64,000 nt of DNA from Antitrichia curtipendula (Eukaryota > Streptophyta > Bryopsida > Hypnales > Leucodontaceae): the NCBI GenBank assembly GCA_951230915.1, contig OX579635.1:3596001-3660000 (forward strand), given 5' to 3'. The notes beneath the pieces were generated by a model. That model was not told the origin of the DNA, ran no database searches, and saw only the letters and a list, made by a program, of their open reading frames with translations. Made by a program: the position numbers and the translations under genes. Positions 1-12,090 of this stretch are shown in pieces; position 1 is the stretch's first letter, and the number at the start of each line of letters is the position of its first letter.

Positions 1-20
1 TTTGGTCCTTTAGGGGTTAA
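1..20 (+). mobile_element. Right end of a TTAA-family MITE (family 1)
   Basis: The first bases are a CCTTTAGGGG terminus followed by TTAA. This matches the right end of the family-1 elements at 2,430 and 21,788. The rest of the element lies outside the window. The 84 bp up to the next copy hold only a purine-rich GAAGAA stretch and a short imperfect hairpin. Confidence 0.7.
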
Positions 21-104
21 GCCCGTAGACATTGATGTCTGTCAATGTTTGAAAAGAAGAAGAAGAAGCTATAGTTGTATAGCTTCTACCAACCAATGCC
101 TAGC

Positions 105-1037
105 TTAACCCCTAAAGGACCATCCTGCAGAATTTGGCAACATAAAAAAATTGGGCAAGTACATGTGGCCAGAGATTTACAAGTTTGAGGCTGAAATTTT
201 AATAGAAGTTGTGGACAAGGAGTACCTTTCATTTGAACTAAATTTTATGACATTTGAAAATACGAGTCAAAAGTTATGGCCTAATATGTTACTTTTTTTC
301 TCAGCCAAGCAGTTAGGGCAGATCAGAAAAAATCACTTTTTTCAGAAACAAAAATTTGAATCTGGTTGTCCAGAGCTATCTATACGTGGAAAGCTTGTAA
401 TCATTCCATTTTGACCAATGAGTCAAAAGTTATGAGGAGTTTTAGTTTGCGGGCAGTTTTGGAATCTCTACTCTAAAATAAACATTGAAGTCTTTCATCT
501 TACTCAATTTTCGATATTTTTTGAAAAAAATAAAATCATAGGATGTATATTGTTTAATACAACATTTCAACCATTGGGATTGGCATTTTTCAATTTCATA
601 TCTAAATTCTTAACAATTTAGTATTTTGAATCATTCTCTACTTCATTCTACTTACTATTTTTTTCCTATATGTTGTACAATTCCAAATGATGTGATATTT
701 TTCAAGCATGTAGACAACTTGTTTAGGAAAAAGAATCCAAAGAAGCACCACCATTTTGGACATTTTTTCATAGAAATGTGAGCTTTTGAAGTGCAGCTGC
801 CCGGTTTTTTGCAGGGGTCAAAAAACGATTTCAGTGAATTTGAATGCTTATATCTTGCAATCCACGTGGTGGAAATTTCTGAAATTTTTACCACATATTC
901 TCAAGTCAGCATTCTACAAGATCCTATGGTTACATGAGTCAAAAAAAAGTTTTTTTCAATTTTTTGGTACTTGTACTAAAAACGGCAGTTCTTGAGCGTT
1001 TTCAGTGAAAACATAGTCAAAGAACTTTAGGGGTTAA
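105..1037 (-). mobile_element. Family-1 MITE, TTAA target, minus orientation
   Basis: The element is bounded by TTAA-CCCCTAAAGG on the left and CTTTAGGGG-TTAA on the right. Its interior matches the reverse complement of the copies at 2,430 and 21,788, including the shared block near 'AAAATCATAGGATG'. Open frames inside it are short and not conserved between copies, so it looks non-autonomous. A 4-bp TTAA duplication is the piggyBac hallmark, but no transposase of that family is present to confirm membership. Confidence 0.8.
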
Positions 1038-2429
1038 TACATGTGCAATCCAATCACCATAATGACCTCAACACCAACTACAAACTTCAATTTGTAACAA
1101 TGAATTGATTTGTATTGATTTGAGGCTAATTAAGAATGAATTGATGACAATGTGTAGTTAAGGCATAGATTTTTCCCATTCCGAATACATGTTATCCTTA
1201 TTTTGTGCTTGCAATCAACTACGTAAAGTAAGCAATTAATTCCTTTCATTTGTATTTTTGTTATCCAATGCAAGCAACCTAGAATGGCTTTCCCTAGATG
1301 TCCACAATGGGAGTTTGAACTGGAATTGAATAGTTTTCTATACATGGTAATACCACAACTTTAGGAAACTAATTGGTACAAATAAATCTTAAATCCTGCT
1401 CAATAATAACATGTTTTCTAAGTGGATTGTCACTACATGTGACAATTCTATTAATTTAAATGCATGTGGCACCTAGTGATAGGACAACTTTTCCAATTCC
1501 CAAGCCCAAGCCTAACCAAAATCCAAACCAAAACCACCCGTATTTGTAATTTGAAATTGGGTTTGGGAATTGCAATCAATATAGGATATTTTGCCGTTTC
1601 CATTTTTGTATTTCATAATTCATATTTGTATTATATATCCATATACATCTTCCGTATCATATGCGTATCTCAAAGTGATGGCCACTATTTTTGGCAAATC
1701 AATGGTGTGGAATTTTTGGCAAATAGATGGCATCGGTAGTACTTTTGTTTATTTTTTGGTAAATCAGACAGCTAGGAATTTTCAGGGCAATGTATGTGAG
1801 TTTGGAAGGGACGTTTGCATTTTTTTAGGAGGTAGTCTTTCTATCCAATTGACTCCTATGCCACAACACTTGCAAATCTTCCTTCTTCCAAATACATTCA
1901 TGCTATTTATCCAATTAAACCTCTTTGTAAGTTGGGCTCACATTTTTGTCTTTCTCTCAGCTTATTAGAGGTTTTACTTTACATGATATAGCCATAAGGT
2001 GGCGGCATCCATTCCCAACACTTCATTTTAAACCAATCTTCGAAATATGTACATCTAATTTGTTTGAAATATATGGGTCATGCATGTAAAGTAAATGTGT
2101 GAAAAAAATGGTTTGGCATGCTCATTGGATTATCACTTTGATTGTTTATATTTCTCTCTTGGTTCCTTGAAAACTCACTTTTTCTTTCAAAACCATCTTT
2201 AATTGCATTTGCATGTTTGCAAAAAAATTCAATCCTGGCTTCTGGTACACATTCTCTTGCTTAGTCTATTGGAGTAGGTGCCACTACTTTAGTCAATCAT
2301 GTTTGACCATGTAAACTCTATTGTTTGCCTATCTATCCATTTTGAAAATTAACAAATACCTAATCATTTCTTCCATTTTAATCTAAATAGTCCATATGCC
2401 GACACCTATGGAATAAAAATCAAATTTGT
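1038..2429. other. AT-rich stretch with no recognised gene
   Basis: This is unique-looking AT-rich DNA between two family-1 elements. Overlapping short frames at 1,464-1,968 have a phenylalanine/isoleucine-rich translation typical of random AT-rich DNA. I see no splice-consistent coding structure, RNA gene or clear repeat. Confidence 0.5.
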
Positions 2430-3387
2430 TTAACCCCTAAAGGTTTTTGACTATGTTTTCACAAAAAACGCTCCCAAATTGCCATTTCTAGTACAAGTAC
2501 CAAATTTTGGAAAAAAAAACATTTTTGGACACATGTAACCGTAGGATCTTGTAGTAAACTAATTTGAGAAGATGTGGAAAAAATTTCAGAAATTTCCACC
2601 GTGTAGATTGCAAGATATAGCATTTGAAGTGACAAAACCCCTTTTTTTGTCCCTGCGGAAAACCGGGCAGCTGCACTTCACATGGTCACATTTGTATGAA
2701 AAAATGTCCAAAATGGTGGTAAATCTTTGGATTCATTCTTCAAAGCAAGTTAGCTACATGCTTGAAAAATTTCAGATCATTTGGAATTGTACAACATATA
2801 GGAAAAAAATAGTAAGTAGAAAGAAGTAGAAAATGATTCAAAACACTAAATTGTTAAGGATTTAATTATGGAATTGAAAAATGCCAACCCAAACGATTGT
2901 AATGTTGTAATAAACAATCTACACCTTGTGTTTATATTTTTTTTCAAAAATATTGAAAATTGAGTTAAATAAAGGACTTCAAAGTTTATTTTAGAGTAGA
3001 AATTCCATAACTACCCACAAACTACCCACAACTAAAATTCCTCATAACTTTCATCTCATAAATCAAAGTGGAATGATTCAAAGCTTTCCTTGTGCACATA
3101 AATCTAGAGAACCAATTTCAAATTTTTATTTCTGTAGAAAATGACTTTTAAAGAAGTTTTTTTTGCTGCCCGGGCTGCCCGCCGAACAATGAAAACTACA
3201 TATCATACCATAACTTTTTAACCATGTGGTCAAAAGTTATGAAAATTGTTGGGCCCTACAGCTACTCCTCGGGCACATCTTGTGTGAAAATTTCAAAGAA
3301 AAAAAATAAAAATTCCATTCATGGTGAGCTGCCCCAAAACGCTATGTTGTCAAAAAACGGTGTTTCAATTGGTCCTTTAGGGGTTAA
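2430..3387 (+). mobile_element. Family-1 MITE, full length, plus orientation
   Basis: It begins TTAA-CCCCTAAAGG and ends CCTTTAGGGG-TTAA, about 958 bp. It is nearly identical by eye along its whole length to the copy at 21,788-22,742, so the two derive from a recent common source. There is no conserved coding frame. Confidence 0.9.
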
Positions 3388-3908
3388 ACTTGTGAAATAA
3401 CCCCGTGATTGTGAACCCACATTGTCAATGTGCTCACTCAATGAAGATGGGACTAAATTATAGTTCTACCCTACTCACAATATATTTACTTAGAAGCAAT
3501 TATCATGTTGCTATTAATTTTTTGACAAGTGCAATCCTACCAAGATAGAAGGCCTTCTAAACTAAAAACAAACATGATTTGTTGTTGATTTGTCATGATG
3601 GCTTCCACTTTCTTTTAACTCCTAAATGCCCAAGGCACCAAATTTGGATGTCTACAATACTTTGAATTTAGATTTTAAAAATCAATCAGGTTTCTATTTT
3701 TAATAGATTACATATTTTTTTATTTTTTTTTGAAGTCTAATTTTAACACCAAAAATGCAATTTAAAAAATGATTGATTATGATTTTTTTATTCAAGATAT
3801 TGTTCAAGGGTGTCCACTGCAATCTTGACTTTCCGTAGTATTAAGGGCTCATGGAAATGAGCCTCAAATACACTTGATTTGGGAGAAAAAATCATATTAG
3901 AAATTCAT

Positions 3909-4827
3909 TTAACATCTAAAGTTTTTTTTACTATGCTTTTATAAAAAATGCTCCAAAACTATCATTTCTAATACAAGTACCAAATTTTAGAAAAGAAAAA
4001 CATTTTTGGATATATGTAACCGTAGAATCTTGTAGTACACTACTTCAAAAAAATGTAGAAAAAATTCAAAAATTTCCACCGAGTAGATTACACCGTGTAG
4101 ATCCTATTTTTGCCCCTACGAAAAATCGGGCAGTTGTACTTCACAAGATTAGTGCATTATGAAAAATATCCCAAATGGTTGTAACTCTTTGGATTCATTT
4201 TTTAAGGCAAGTTGGCTACATTCTTGAAATTTTTTAGATTATTTGGAACTGTACAATATATAGAAAAAAAGATGAAAGTTGAAAGATGTAGTGAATGATT
4301 CAGAATACAAAATTGTTAACAATTAATTTATGGAAATGAAAAATGACAATCCAATGGTTGTCGTAATGTTCAATAAAAAATTTACCTAATATTTTATTTT
4401 TTCCGAAAATAGTAAAAATTGAATTAAATAAAGGACTTCAAAGTTTATTTTAGAATAGAGATTCTATAAGTATCCATAAACTACTTTCAAATAAAACTCC
4501 TCATAATTATTGTCTCATAAATCAAAATGAAAAGACTCAAAGTTTTCCATGTATATAGAAATCTAGAAAACCTATTTAATTTAATTTGATTTTTTAAAAG
4601 TTATTTTTGTTGCCTGAGTTGCCTGCTGAGCAATGAAAACTACATATCATACAATAATTTTCTTACTATATAGTCAAAAGTTATGAAATTTTTTGGGCCT
4701 TAAAGCTACTCCTTGGGCACATGTTTTGTGAAAATTTCAAAGAAAAAAACTAAAATCTCCATTCATAGTAAGATGCCCCAAATCACTATATTGCCAAAAA
4801 ATGCACTTTGGTCCTTTTAGGGATTAA
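3909..4827 (+). mobile_element. Family-1 MITE nested in the family-2 element
   Basis: This diverged family-1 copy is bordered by TTAA on both sides. The intact family-2 copy has a single TTAA at the matching point (in 'ATTCATTAAAAAATTTG'), so the empty site shows that TTAA was duplicated on insertion. It has more mismatches to the 2,430 copy than the 21,788 copy does, so it is older. Confidence 0.8.
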
Positions 4828-5044
4828 AAAAATTATGGAGTAGATTTTGAGAAGCCATAAATTGATTGGAGTTATGCATATTAGACCCTTTATCCTCGTA
4901 TTTTTTTGGTGACCAAATTTCTTCATTTGACATGTGAAAAGAGGATTAAAAGACTTCAAATCACTGTGCAAATTTAATCAAACATTATAATCTTTCAATC
5001 CATAAGTAATATTGTTGTGTTTTCTTTAACTATGTGTAAATCTC

Positions 5045-6102
5045 CTATTTGGACGGTTAATTTGGCAATTTTGAGGTTGAATTTTTGAGTGTTCTATGGA
5101 TTTTGACAGTTTGTTTGTTAAGTTTGAATTCAATTGGGTCATTTTATTGAGTTGCTTTGATCTAGTTGGAGTCTTTTTGATGTATGTCTAATCAAAGAAG
5201 GGAAGATTATAGCCAAGTCAATTGCCCAATTTGGAAAGTATCAATTTGTTTATCTAGTTGGCTAAGGTGTTAAAGGGGTATCAAGTGGATTTTTAGTCCT
5301 AGTTGGCATTGTGTCTAGTTGGTCAAGCCTAGTTGGAAGGGAAGAATGAATGTTGGTAGTTGTAGGTGGTTAGGTTGTCCTCCTTCTCTTTTTGGCAACC
5401 GCCACTTTGTGGTTCCTATTTGATTTTGTTTTCTCTCTCATTTTCCTTCACCCAGTGTTGAAGAGTGTCCACTGCGAGTCCCAGCCAAGTCGGAGCTGCG
5501 TATTTGTTTGTTTTGTGTGTTATGTCTTTGTTTGTTTCGAGTGTCCAAGTGGGATATTTGAGTGAGCTAATTGGTGTGCCGAGTTATGTCGATGTGAGTA
5601 GAAGTGAAGTAATTCAGTCCAAGTTGGAGTGATCTAGAGGATGGAAGAATATTAGAGCTTAATGAAGATGGAGACTATTTTGAGATTTTGATGAAAGTGG
5701 AGTAAGAGGAAGTTGATAGGATTCAATTGTGGTGAAAAAGACTTATATATGTTAACGGTGATTTATTCACCAACTCGGATTAATATGATAGAAATTTATA
5801 TCCAATTGGTGTTGATGTATGTGATTGAAATTGTGTGTCTAATTGGACTGTGAGTCTATTTGAGAATGGAATATGATGGTGTTAGTCAAACTATGTGTGA
5901 GTGAATTATATATGCAATGTCGTTGTTGATTGAGTGATTATTGATTTTCCAAATTGGGTCATAGTCTTCTATTTTGGGATTGTATTACCTATTTTTAGGT
6001 CTTAGTCCCATTAGCATTGATTTCCTACCTGACCGTCTCCCTTGGAACGAACTTATTATACTAATAGGATAATTTCCGAATCGGTCATTATCCTTCTTCA
6101 AT
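5045..6102. mobile_element. Unclassified insertion of about 1.06 kb
   Basis: The segment is absent from the intact family-2 element at 43.7 kb. It is flanked by an imperfect direct repeat close to ACTATGTGTAAATCTC (5,029-5,044) and ACTATGTGATCTC (6,103-6,115), as expected for a target-site duplication. The inside is T/G-rich with no coding frame, no obvious terminal repeats and no poly-A tail. It could be a degraded SINE/LINE tail or an LTR fragment. Confidence 0.5.
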
Positions 6103-6415
6103 ACTATGTGATCTCTAACATGTCTAGTTTGATTTTTGTATAGTTACAATTCAAACAAAATTGATACAACTTATCAAAATGTTGGCTTTTTATTCAATTT
6201 GGAACAAATTCCAAGAAGCTCAAAAAAGGCCTTGGGCATATAGGGATTAATTAGGAGAGTGGAATAACTATCATTTATGGCTTTGATTTGAAAAGGTACT
6301 GGAGAATATGCTAGAGTTTCTTAGAAAAAGTGTCATGCTACAAATATTAACAGCCTAGTTTTCATGGACAAAGATTTGGCTGAATTTGAAAAGAATTGAG
6401 GTTGTTTAACCCTTA

Positions 6416-7333
6416 AAAGTCCCCAATGCCTTTTCCATCAAAACCCACTCAAAACTGCCATTTCTATTAGAAAGAGCAAAAAAAATTATTTTATTTTTTC
6501 TACATATCTGATTATAGGATCTTGCACTAGGTTAATATAAGAATGCATGGAAGAAATTTCAGAAACTTTGACCATGTAGATTGCAAAATATTTTGCATCC
6601 AAAGTGAAGAAAACAAGCTTTTTTACACCTTGTTCAACTAGATTCTTTGACTTTGAATATTCTGAACTTCAATTTTTTGTACTACTAATTTTGATTTTCT
6701 AATTTTTTATGGTGAAGAATTGAGTTGAAAATCTAAAAAAAAAAACTCAACACAAATAATACTTAATTTTCACTCATTAAAAAATTGTTAAGTAGAAGTA
6801 CATTCAAGATGGAAGGAAAACTAAACCATCAATAGATCTAAGATGGAATTTAAACACAATAATCCCAACAGTGAGATTGTTCTAGTAAACAATCTTAACC
6901 ATGTTCAATAATGTTTTTTGAAAATTATAAAAATTGCATTGAAAAATAGATTATGTAAGTTATTTTTTCAATAAGATGCTTAAATTGCTTGAAAAACAAG
7001 ATTGTCCATAACTTTTTATCACTAGCCCAAATAGAATGAATTAAGCTTCAGATGTAGATAAAAATATAACCTTTGAGAAGAAAATTAAAAGCTTAAAAAA
7101 TTCATTTTATTGTGATTTTTTGGGGTTGCCACTCATGTTGCATTTTGGACTTTAGATGGCAAAAATTTTGGTCTTGGGCACCAATTGAAAAAAACTAATT
7201 ATTCCTAAAAAAACTAATCTAATTTCCTATCTTTAAAAAGAGTTTTGAAACATCGTGTCAAAAATTGAAATCATACAAGCCTACCCCAAATCCCAAGAAT
7301 TTCCAACAAGAACTTTGGAACTTTAGGGGTTTA
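6416..7333 (+). mobile_element. Diverged family-1 MITE (subfamily b)
   Basis: It starts TTAA-CCCTTAAAAGTCCCCAA and ends CTTTAGGGG-TTTA. Its layout matches other family-1 copies but the interior differs. It groups with the copies near 18.9 kb, 34.0 kb, 35.5 kb and 37.0-39.7 kb, marking a second and older subfamily. Confidence 0.65.
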
Positions 7334-8480
7334 GTTATATTTGCACTCAAAAGAGACTAAAAGTCACTAGGAATTTGTGGTACCTAATCTATTAGTATAG
7401 TTGAAGTTTTTTCTTTTTGTTTTCTCTCATGTGCTTCACCTTTTGGATAGGAGTGTATTTTTATCATTTCAATTGAAACATATTTTTAATTAAGTCCTTC
7501 AAAAAGCTTGCAAAATAAATGGTATAGTTCATCACCAAATATAACTTGCTTTTATTTAGAAGGGTGTCAATGTTGCCAAGGTTCATTACGTTTATATTTA
7601 GTTCAAAATTTAATTGAATACTCCAATGGCCCATTCTTGGGAAGGAGAAGACAACTACAAATTGAAACTAGAAGAAGGTGGAGTGTGGATGCAACTACCG
7701 AAATCATTGCCAACTCTTGGAAGAGATATATGAATGGTAATGATTGGGCTGTAAATAAACATGATTAGATTAGAGTCTTCAACTTGGATGTGGATTAGTT
7801 CCTAAGTTGCATTGTCAAATTCATAGACAACATCTTCCTCGCACTCAAGAAGGGATCTAAACGGAGCACAATCTCAACGGGTGCACTTAGTTCTACTACA
7901 ACAAACCACGTGCAAACAAGTGGTTTCTAATAAACTATAATTTCAACCTAAAATTTTGAGCATTGTTTAATAATGACTATAGGTTTCTATTGCCAAAATT
8001 TTCAACTCAAATAAAATATGAAATGATTTCTAGAAGAGGTTGAAAATGAACTAAAATGGCATGTTTTTCAACTCAAATAATTATAGAAAACACATTTAAA
8101 TGACCATTGAATCAATATTCAACTCAAAATGAGCTTTCAATAGAGAATTTTTTTTAGGAATTTTTGTTCATTTAAAAAAAAAAAATTCTTATATAATATA
8201 GGAGTGTGAAAGTTATTTTTCAGTTCTATAGTGTATCTTTTTACTTCAAAAATTTGTAACTAATAATTGTTAACAAAAAAAAATATCAACAATTCAAAAT
8301 ATAAACTTTCAAAGTAGAAAAATCTATACATATTTTTTTTTTTTTTCTTAAAATTTAAATTCAAAAAATATATAAGGGGTCCAAAGTTTTGTTCACATGT
8401 GGTTTCTAATAAACACTCTAAGTGAACTTCCCGAGAGTACAATATGGATTCTTGCTAACCTACTCCAACTTTTAGTTAGC
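7334..8480. other. AT-rich stretch, no supported gene
   Basis: One plus-strand frame of 86 codons ends at 7,768, and its last third has an ordinary amino-acid mix. I recognise no family and find no flanking exons, so it is not called. The remainder is AT-rich with homopolymer runs near 8,170 and 8,335. Confidence 0.4.
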
Positions 8481-8499
8481 CAACAAATGCTATATTACC

Positions 8500-8690
8500 T
8501 TACTAGATCCATGCTACTTGTTTAGACACAATTTAGTCAAACAAAGCTTGATGATTGTATAGTGGTTGTGATGATTGACAAATATTCCAAAGAATTAGAT
8601 CCATTCTATTTGTTTAAGAACAATTTAATCAAACAAAGCCTGGTGATTGTAGAGTGGTTGTAATGATTGAGGGACATTCAAAAAAGTCCT
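8500..8690. repeat. Tandem duplication of about 100 bp, third copy near 11.04 kb
   Basis: Two adjacent copies share blocks such as AATTTAGTCAAACAAAGC and TGATTGTA-AGTGGTTGT. A third diverged copy lies at about 11,040-11,130. No coding content is visible. Confidence 0.6.
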
Positions 8691-8823
8691 CATGTATTGT
8701 ACTTTACTTTATAATCCATATATACATGCCTCAAATTTCTTTATGATGGGGGCTATTTAGCTATTATTTCACAATAGATATATCCTTGTTTTTCTTGCTT
8801 CTATTTTTTGCCCATTTTCCTAC

Positions 8824-10098
8824 TGTCACACCCCTATCTCCCCTTACGGTGCCCAAAGTGTCTTGGTGAGCAAGGAGGACCTTGGGGTGACTCCCCAAGC
8901 CTTGCAATAGACTAGAAAGGAAGTTTTGTGAGACTCCCGATTGAACAGGGCGCAATAGCGCCCTGGATTTGTAAGATGTGGTAGAGCATCTTCCATGCTT
9001 GAAAAGCCCTTGAGAATACGCATCCAACCGTCCTTAGAACGCGTGATTTGGAGTTGTGAGCTAAAAGTTATGGACGTTCAGAGTTGACTATGTTCCGGTG
9101 GCGACCGGGACACTTAAGGGCTAGGAGTGAGGGTTTTCAATGATTCGCTCAAGGAAGTATGGCATGTAGCATATCACTGGAAAGCTATGAACACAAGAAA
9201 GCTATAATGACTAGCATTACAAGGTTCTAAGCTACGAGACAAAAGTTATGATCAAGAGAAGGGCCGTGATGAAGGCGTGACGCCTCCTCCGGTGAACCCG
9301 AATCTTTGGAAGGCCATAACTTTGTGAGATCTTGTTCAAATGGGACGAGTGAAGAGTCCATTGGCGTCTACTTGTCGCTTAGATATTTAAAATGGGCTCG
9401 CTTGTGATATTTGGAGCTCTAATCGCAAAGTTACGCCGTTTGGAAGTTCGGGAGTCCAAACGGTGATGAAACTTGACCATTTCGGGTTGGAAATGGGTGG
9501 TCTTCCAAAACCTAAGTGGGTTTGGGGTGTACCTTCGACCCACAAGGGGGGGGGTCTTTCGAATGCCACAGAAAGTACTATAGGAGGGGTTGGTCTCCCT
9601 CCTCACTCCCTCTTGGAGCCTTGGTGAGTCCACTGAACTCAAGGTTGGTGATGTGACTTCACCACCGGCCCTAGGCACCATGGGACACTTGTGTGTGTCC
9701 CGGGCACCGGTTGGGTGGAGTCCCAGTCTTTGCTAGGCCACACTCGATGTGTCCCGAGTTGTGAGTCATGGTTAGCCATGTTGGAAAAGTAACAAATGCA
9801 AGATGGGCTAGCATGGAGTGGGGTGACACTCAAGGGCAATTGTAAGTAGTGCCACTATGAGTCCTTATACATTGAGATGGAAGTTCCGCCCCATGTTACC
9901 AAGTGACATGCCGAGTGACACGAGTGGAGTGTGTGTTAGTAGACCCGGTGATTGGGGCTTAACAAAATGAGTTGGAAATGAAGACTAACTCTGTATGTGC
10001 TTGGCATGTACAGTGTTAGGCAGTTTGTGACCCAAGTGAAGTTGTGAAGGTTTGCCAAAGATAGTTTGGTACTATGAAGTGTCATTTGGGTCGTGACA
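8824..10098 (-). mobile_element. Solo LTR (1,275 bp) with 5-bp target duplication
   Basis: The segment is bounded by TGTCAC and GTGACA and flanked by perfect direct repeats CCTAC (8,819-8,823 and 10,099-10,103). Read on the minus strand it starts TGTCACGACCC, a common start of plant Ty3/gypsy LTRs. It has no gag-pol and no second LTR, so it is probably a solo LTR left by recombination. It is visibly richer in G+C than its surroundings. Open frames inside it are not conserved protein domains. Confidence 0.85.
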
Positions 10099-10103
10099 CC
10101 TAC

Positions 10104-11163
10104 ACCATATGGTAGTTAAAACTAAAATTTGAGGCATGTAAACATTTTCCTATTGTAATTCAAAAACTTATATGCGGTTTTAGAATTGATCAATAGTTAC
10201 TATAACATATACGTTCTAACTACTCTTGAATACAACCCACACAAACATCATACATACAAATATCATATGTCATACAAATAAATCATACATGTATAGTAGG
10301 AAAAAAAATCACAAAAATTCAAAATCCCATAAGTAGTATTATATTGGTTGAGCTTCACTTATACATTTATAAATACAAAGGTTTAAGGTCCCACAATCTT
10401 ACAAAATGTCTTGCAAATACATTGGTTTTAGAGTTCAAGGTTTAGGTTTTGATACAATGATAGCTCCTATGTGGAAAAAATCTTGATTGTAGATATATAT
10501 AGTCCAAAATGAGATGTTATTCATAATTTTGTCTATTTGCAAATGGAAAATAGAAGTTCCTCATGCACGTTCCTTCCCTCTCTTTTAGACTACTACTTGT
10601 GTAGATTTACACATTATGTATTATATAATATAGTAGGCTTCAAAGAAGTAATCATATTGTAATTTGGGTTTTAAAAAAATTATTCCAAAATTTTAAATGT
10701 ACCCTATAATAGGTCTCACGTTGTTTCTAAAGTAACTACTAGTGAAGTACCTAGGAAAACATTAAGAGAGACTTGAGGCCTCTAAAAGATTGTTTCAAGG
10801 TTGTTCCCCTTGTTGTGAATCATTGCAATGCTATCAAGTTTTTAGGTAATTAAAAATAAGACAAATATTTTAAATGAAAAATTAATAATTAAATGAAACA
10901 TTTAAAAAATAATTAAAAATAATCATCTGACGTGGCTATCTCTTGAAAATGTCAGACTGTTCATTTGATATCGTTCCTACGTTCCTCCATGGTCCAAGAA
11001 CTCATGGTCTTCTAAAGACCTCAAAAATCTTCTAATGAGTCAATCCATTCGAGTATTTAGACATGATTTAGTCAAATAAAGTTTGATGATCATAGAGCAT
11101 CTGTGATGATTGAGGAATATTAAATAAAAAGTCAATATACAGTAACAAAGCATCTGAAAAAAC
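10104..11163. other. Intergenic AT-rich DNA
   Basis: No gene or RNA is seen. Short CATAC/CATACAAAT repeats occur at about 10,220-10,290. Near 10,130 there is a short inverted match (AAATTTGAGGCATG) to 8,727, on the far side of the solo LTR, so the LTR may have landed inside an older palindromic repeat. Confidence 0.4.
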
Positions 11164-11166
11164 TAA

Positions 11167-11664
11167 GGGCATTTGCAATGCAGCCCCTGTATATGGCCTG
11201 ATATTTGTATAACTAACTTTTGAACAGTAAATAATTAGAACTTGAAAATTGTCTCATTGGAAGCGCATCAGAAAAAACTTGGAGAAGGTTCAAGAAAATT
11301 CAAAATTAAACATTGGACAAATACTTCAAAAGCAAGGTAAAAATCTGAAATTATAGAGGTCTTAGCAAATCACGGTTACCAAAGCAACATTTGGCCATTG
11401 ACCCTCTAAATATGGCCAAATGTGTGGGGTCAATGACCAAATGTTGCTTTAGTATCCGTGATTTTTTAAGACCTCTATAATTTCAGATTTTTACCTTGCT
11501 TTTGAAGTATTTGTCCAATGTTTAATTTTGAATTTTCTTGAACCTTCTCCAAGTTTTTTTCGATGCGCTTCCAATGAGACAATTTTCAAGTTCTAATTAT
11601 TTACTGTTCAAAAGTTAGTTATACAAATATCAGGCCATATACAGGGGCTGCATTGCAAATGCCC
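11167..11664. mobile_element. Tourist/Harbinger-like foldback MITE (498 bp)
   Basis: This is a long, nearly perfect inverted repeat with arms of about 230-245 bp around a short centre near 11,400-11,430. The outer ends read GGGCATTTGCAATGCAGCCC and its complement. It is flanked by TAA on both sides (11,164-11,166 and 11,665-11,667). A 3-bp TAA/TTA duplication with GGG-starting ends is typical of PIF/Harbinger (Tourist) MITEs. A transcript would form a long double-stranded RNA hairpin. Confidence 0.85.
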
Positions 11665-11815
11665 TAACACCATTCTGTATTACATGAAAATCAATAGGAT
11701 GATGGCTGATCCACATCAGATGTTATGAAATGAAGGGTTGGGATTTCTCTCTTACAATACCATCATCAAGTCTTCGATGTACATATATGAAAAAAATAGA
11801 TACTTCATGACTACT

Positions 11816-12090
11816 ACGGTGGGTACACCCAAAACCGCCACTTTTTGCTACTGAGCCTAGTTACTACTATTAGACTGGTCAAATTTTCATATATTCTTGT
11901 TGGCAAGTGAAAGGAGGTTCCAACGCACCAGAGAACATGGCATTTGGACATCGTATGCAAAAGTTATTAAGGGTCAAAGTTTGATTCTAAAAGTGCTCCA
12001 TCCAAATAGGTACATAACTGATTTTGGAAATGTACACATCCTGTAGATGGCACTTTAAGGTCAGGTGCCATTTTTGGGGTGCCTACCTTA
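11816..12090 (+). mobile_element. TA-AGGTGGG MITE, copy 1
   Basis: It starts with GGTGGGTACACCCAAAACC and ends with a GGGGTGCCTACCTTA terminus. The interior (CTACTGAGCCTAGTTACTA...) is shared with copies at 14,855, 15,464 and 16,255. All four lie in the same orientation within 5 kb. Confidence 0.75.

Larger units (their letters stand above)
3615..6250 (+). mobile_element. Family-2 TTAA MITE split by two insertions
   Basis: The termini TTAA-CTCCTAAATGCCCAAGGC and GCCTTGGGCATATAGGGA-TTAA match the uninterrupted copy at 43,755-44,397. Aligned with that copy, the element is broken by a family-1 element at 3,909-4,827 and by an unrelated ~1.06-kb insertion at about 5,045-6,102. The remaining pieces (3,615-3,908, 4,828-5,044 and 6,103-6,250) are collinear with the intact copy. 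Confidence 0.8.

Noticed and set aside
7508..7768. Plus-strand frame of 86 codons with a partly protein-like C-terminus
   Set aside because: No family recognised, no flanking exons, and the first half is low-quality; kept only as a remark.
9379..9839. Overlapping minus-strand frames of 60-100 codons
   Set aside because: They lie wholly inside the solo LTR, overlap each other in different frames and show no domain.
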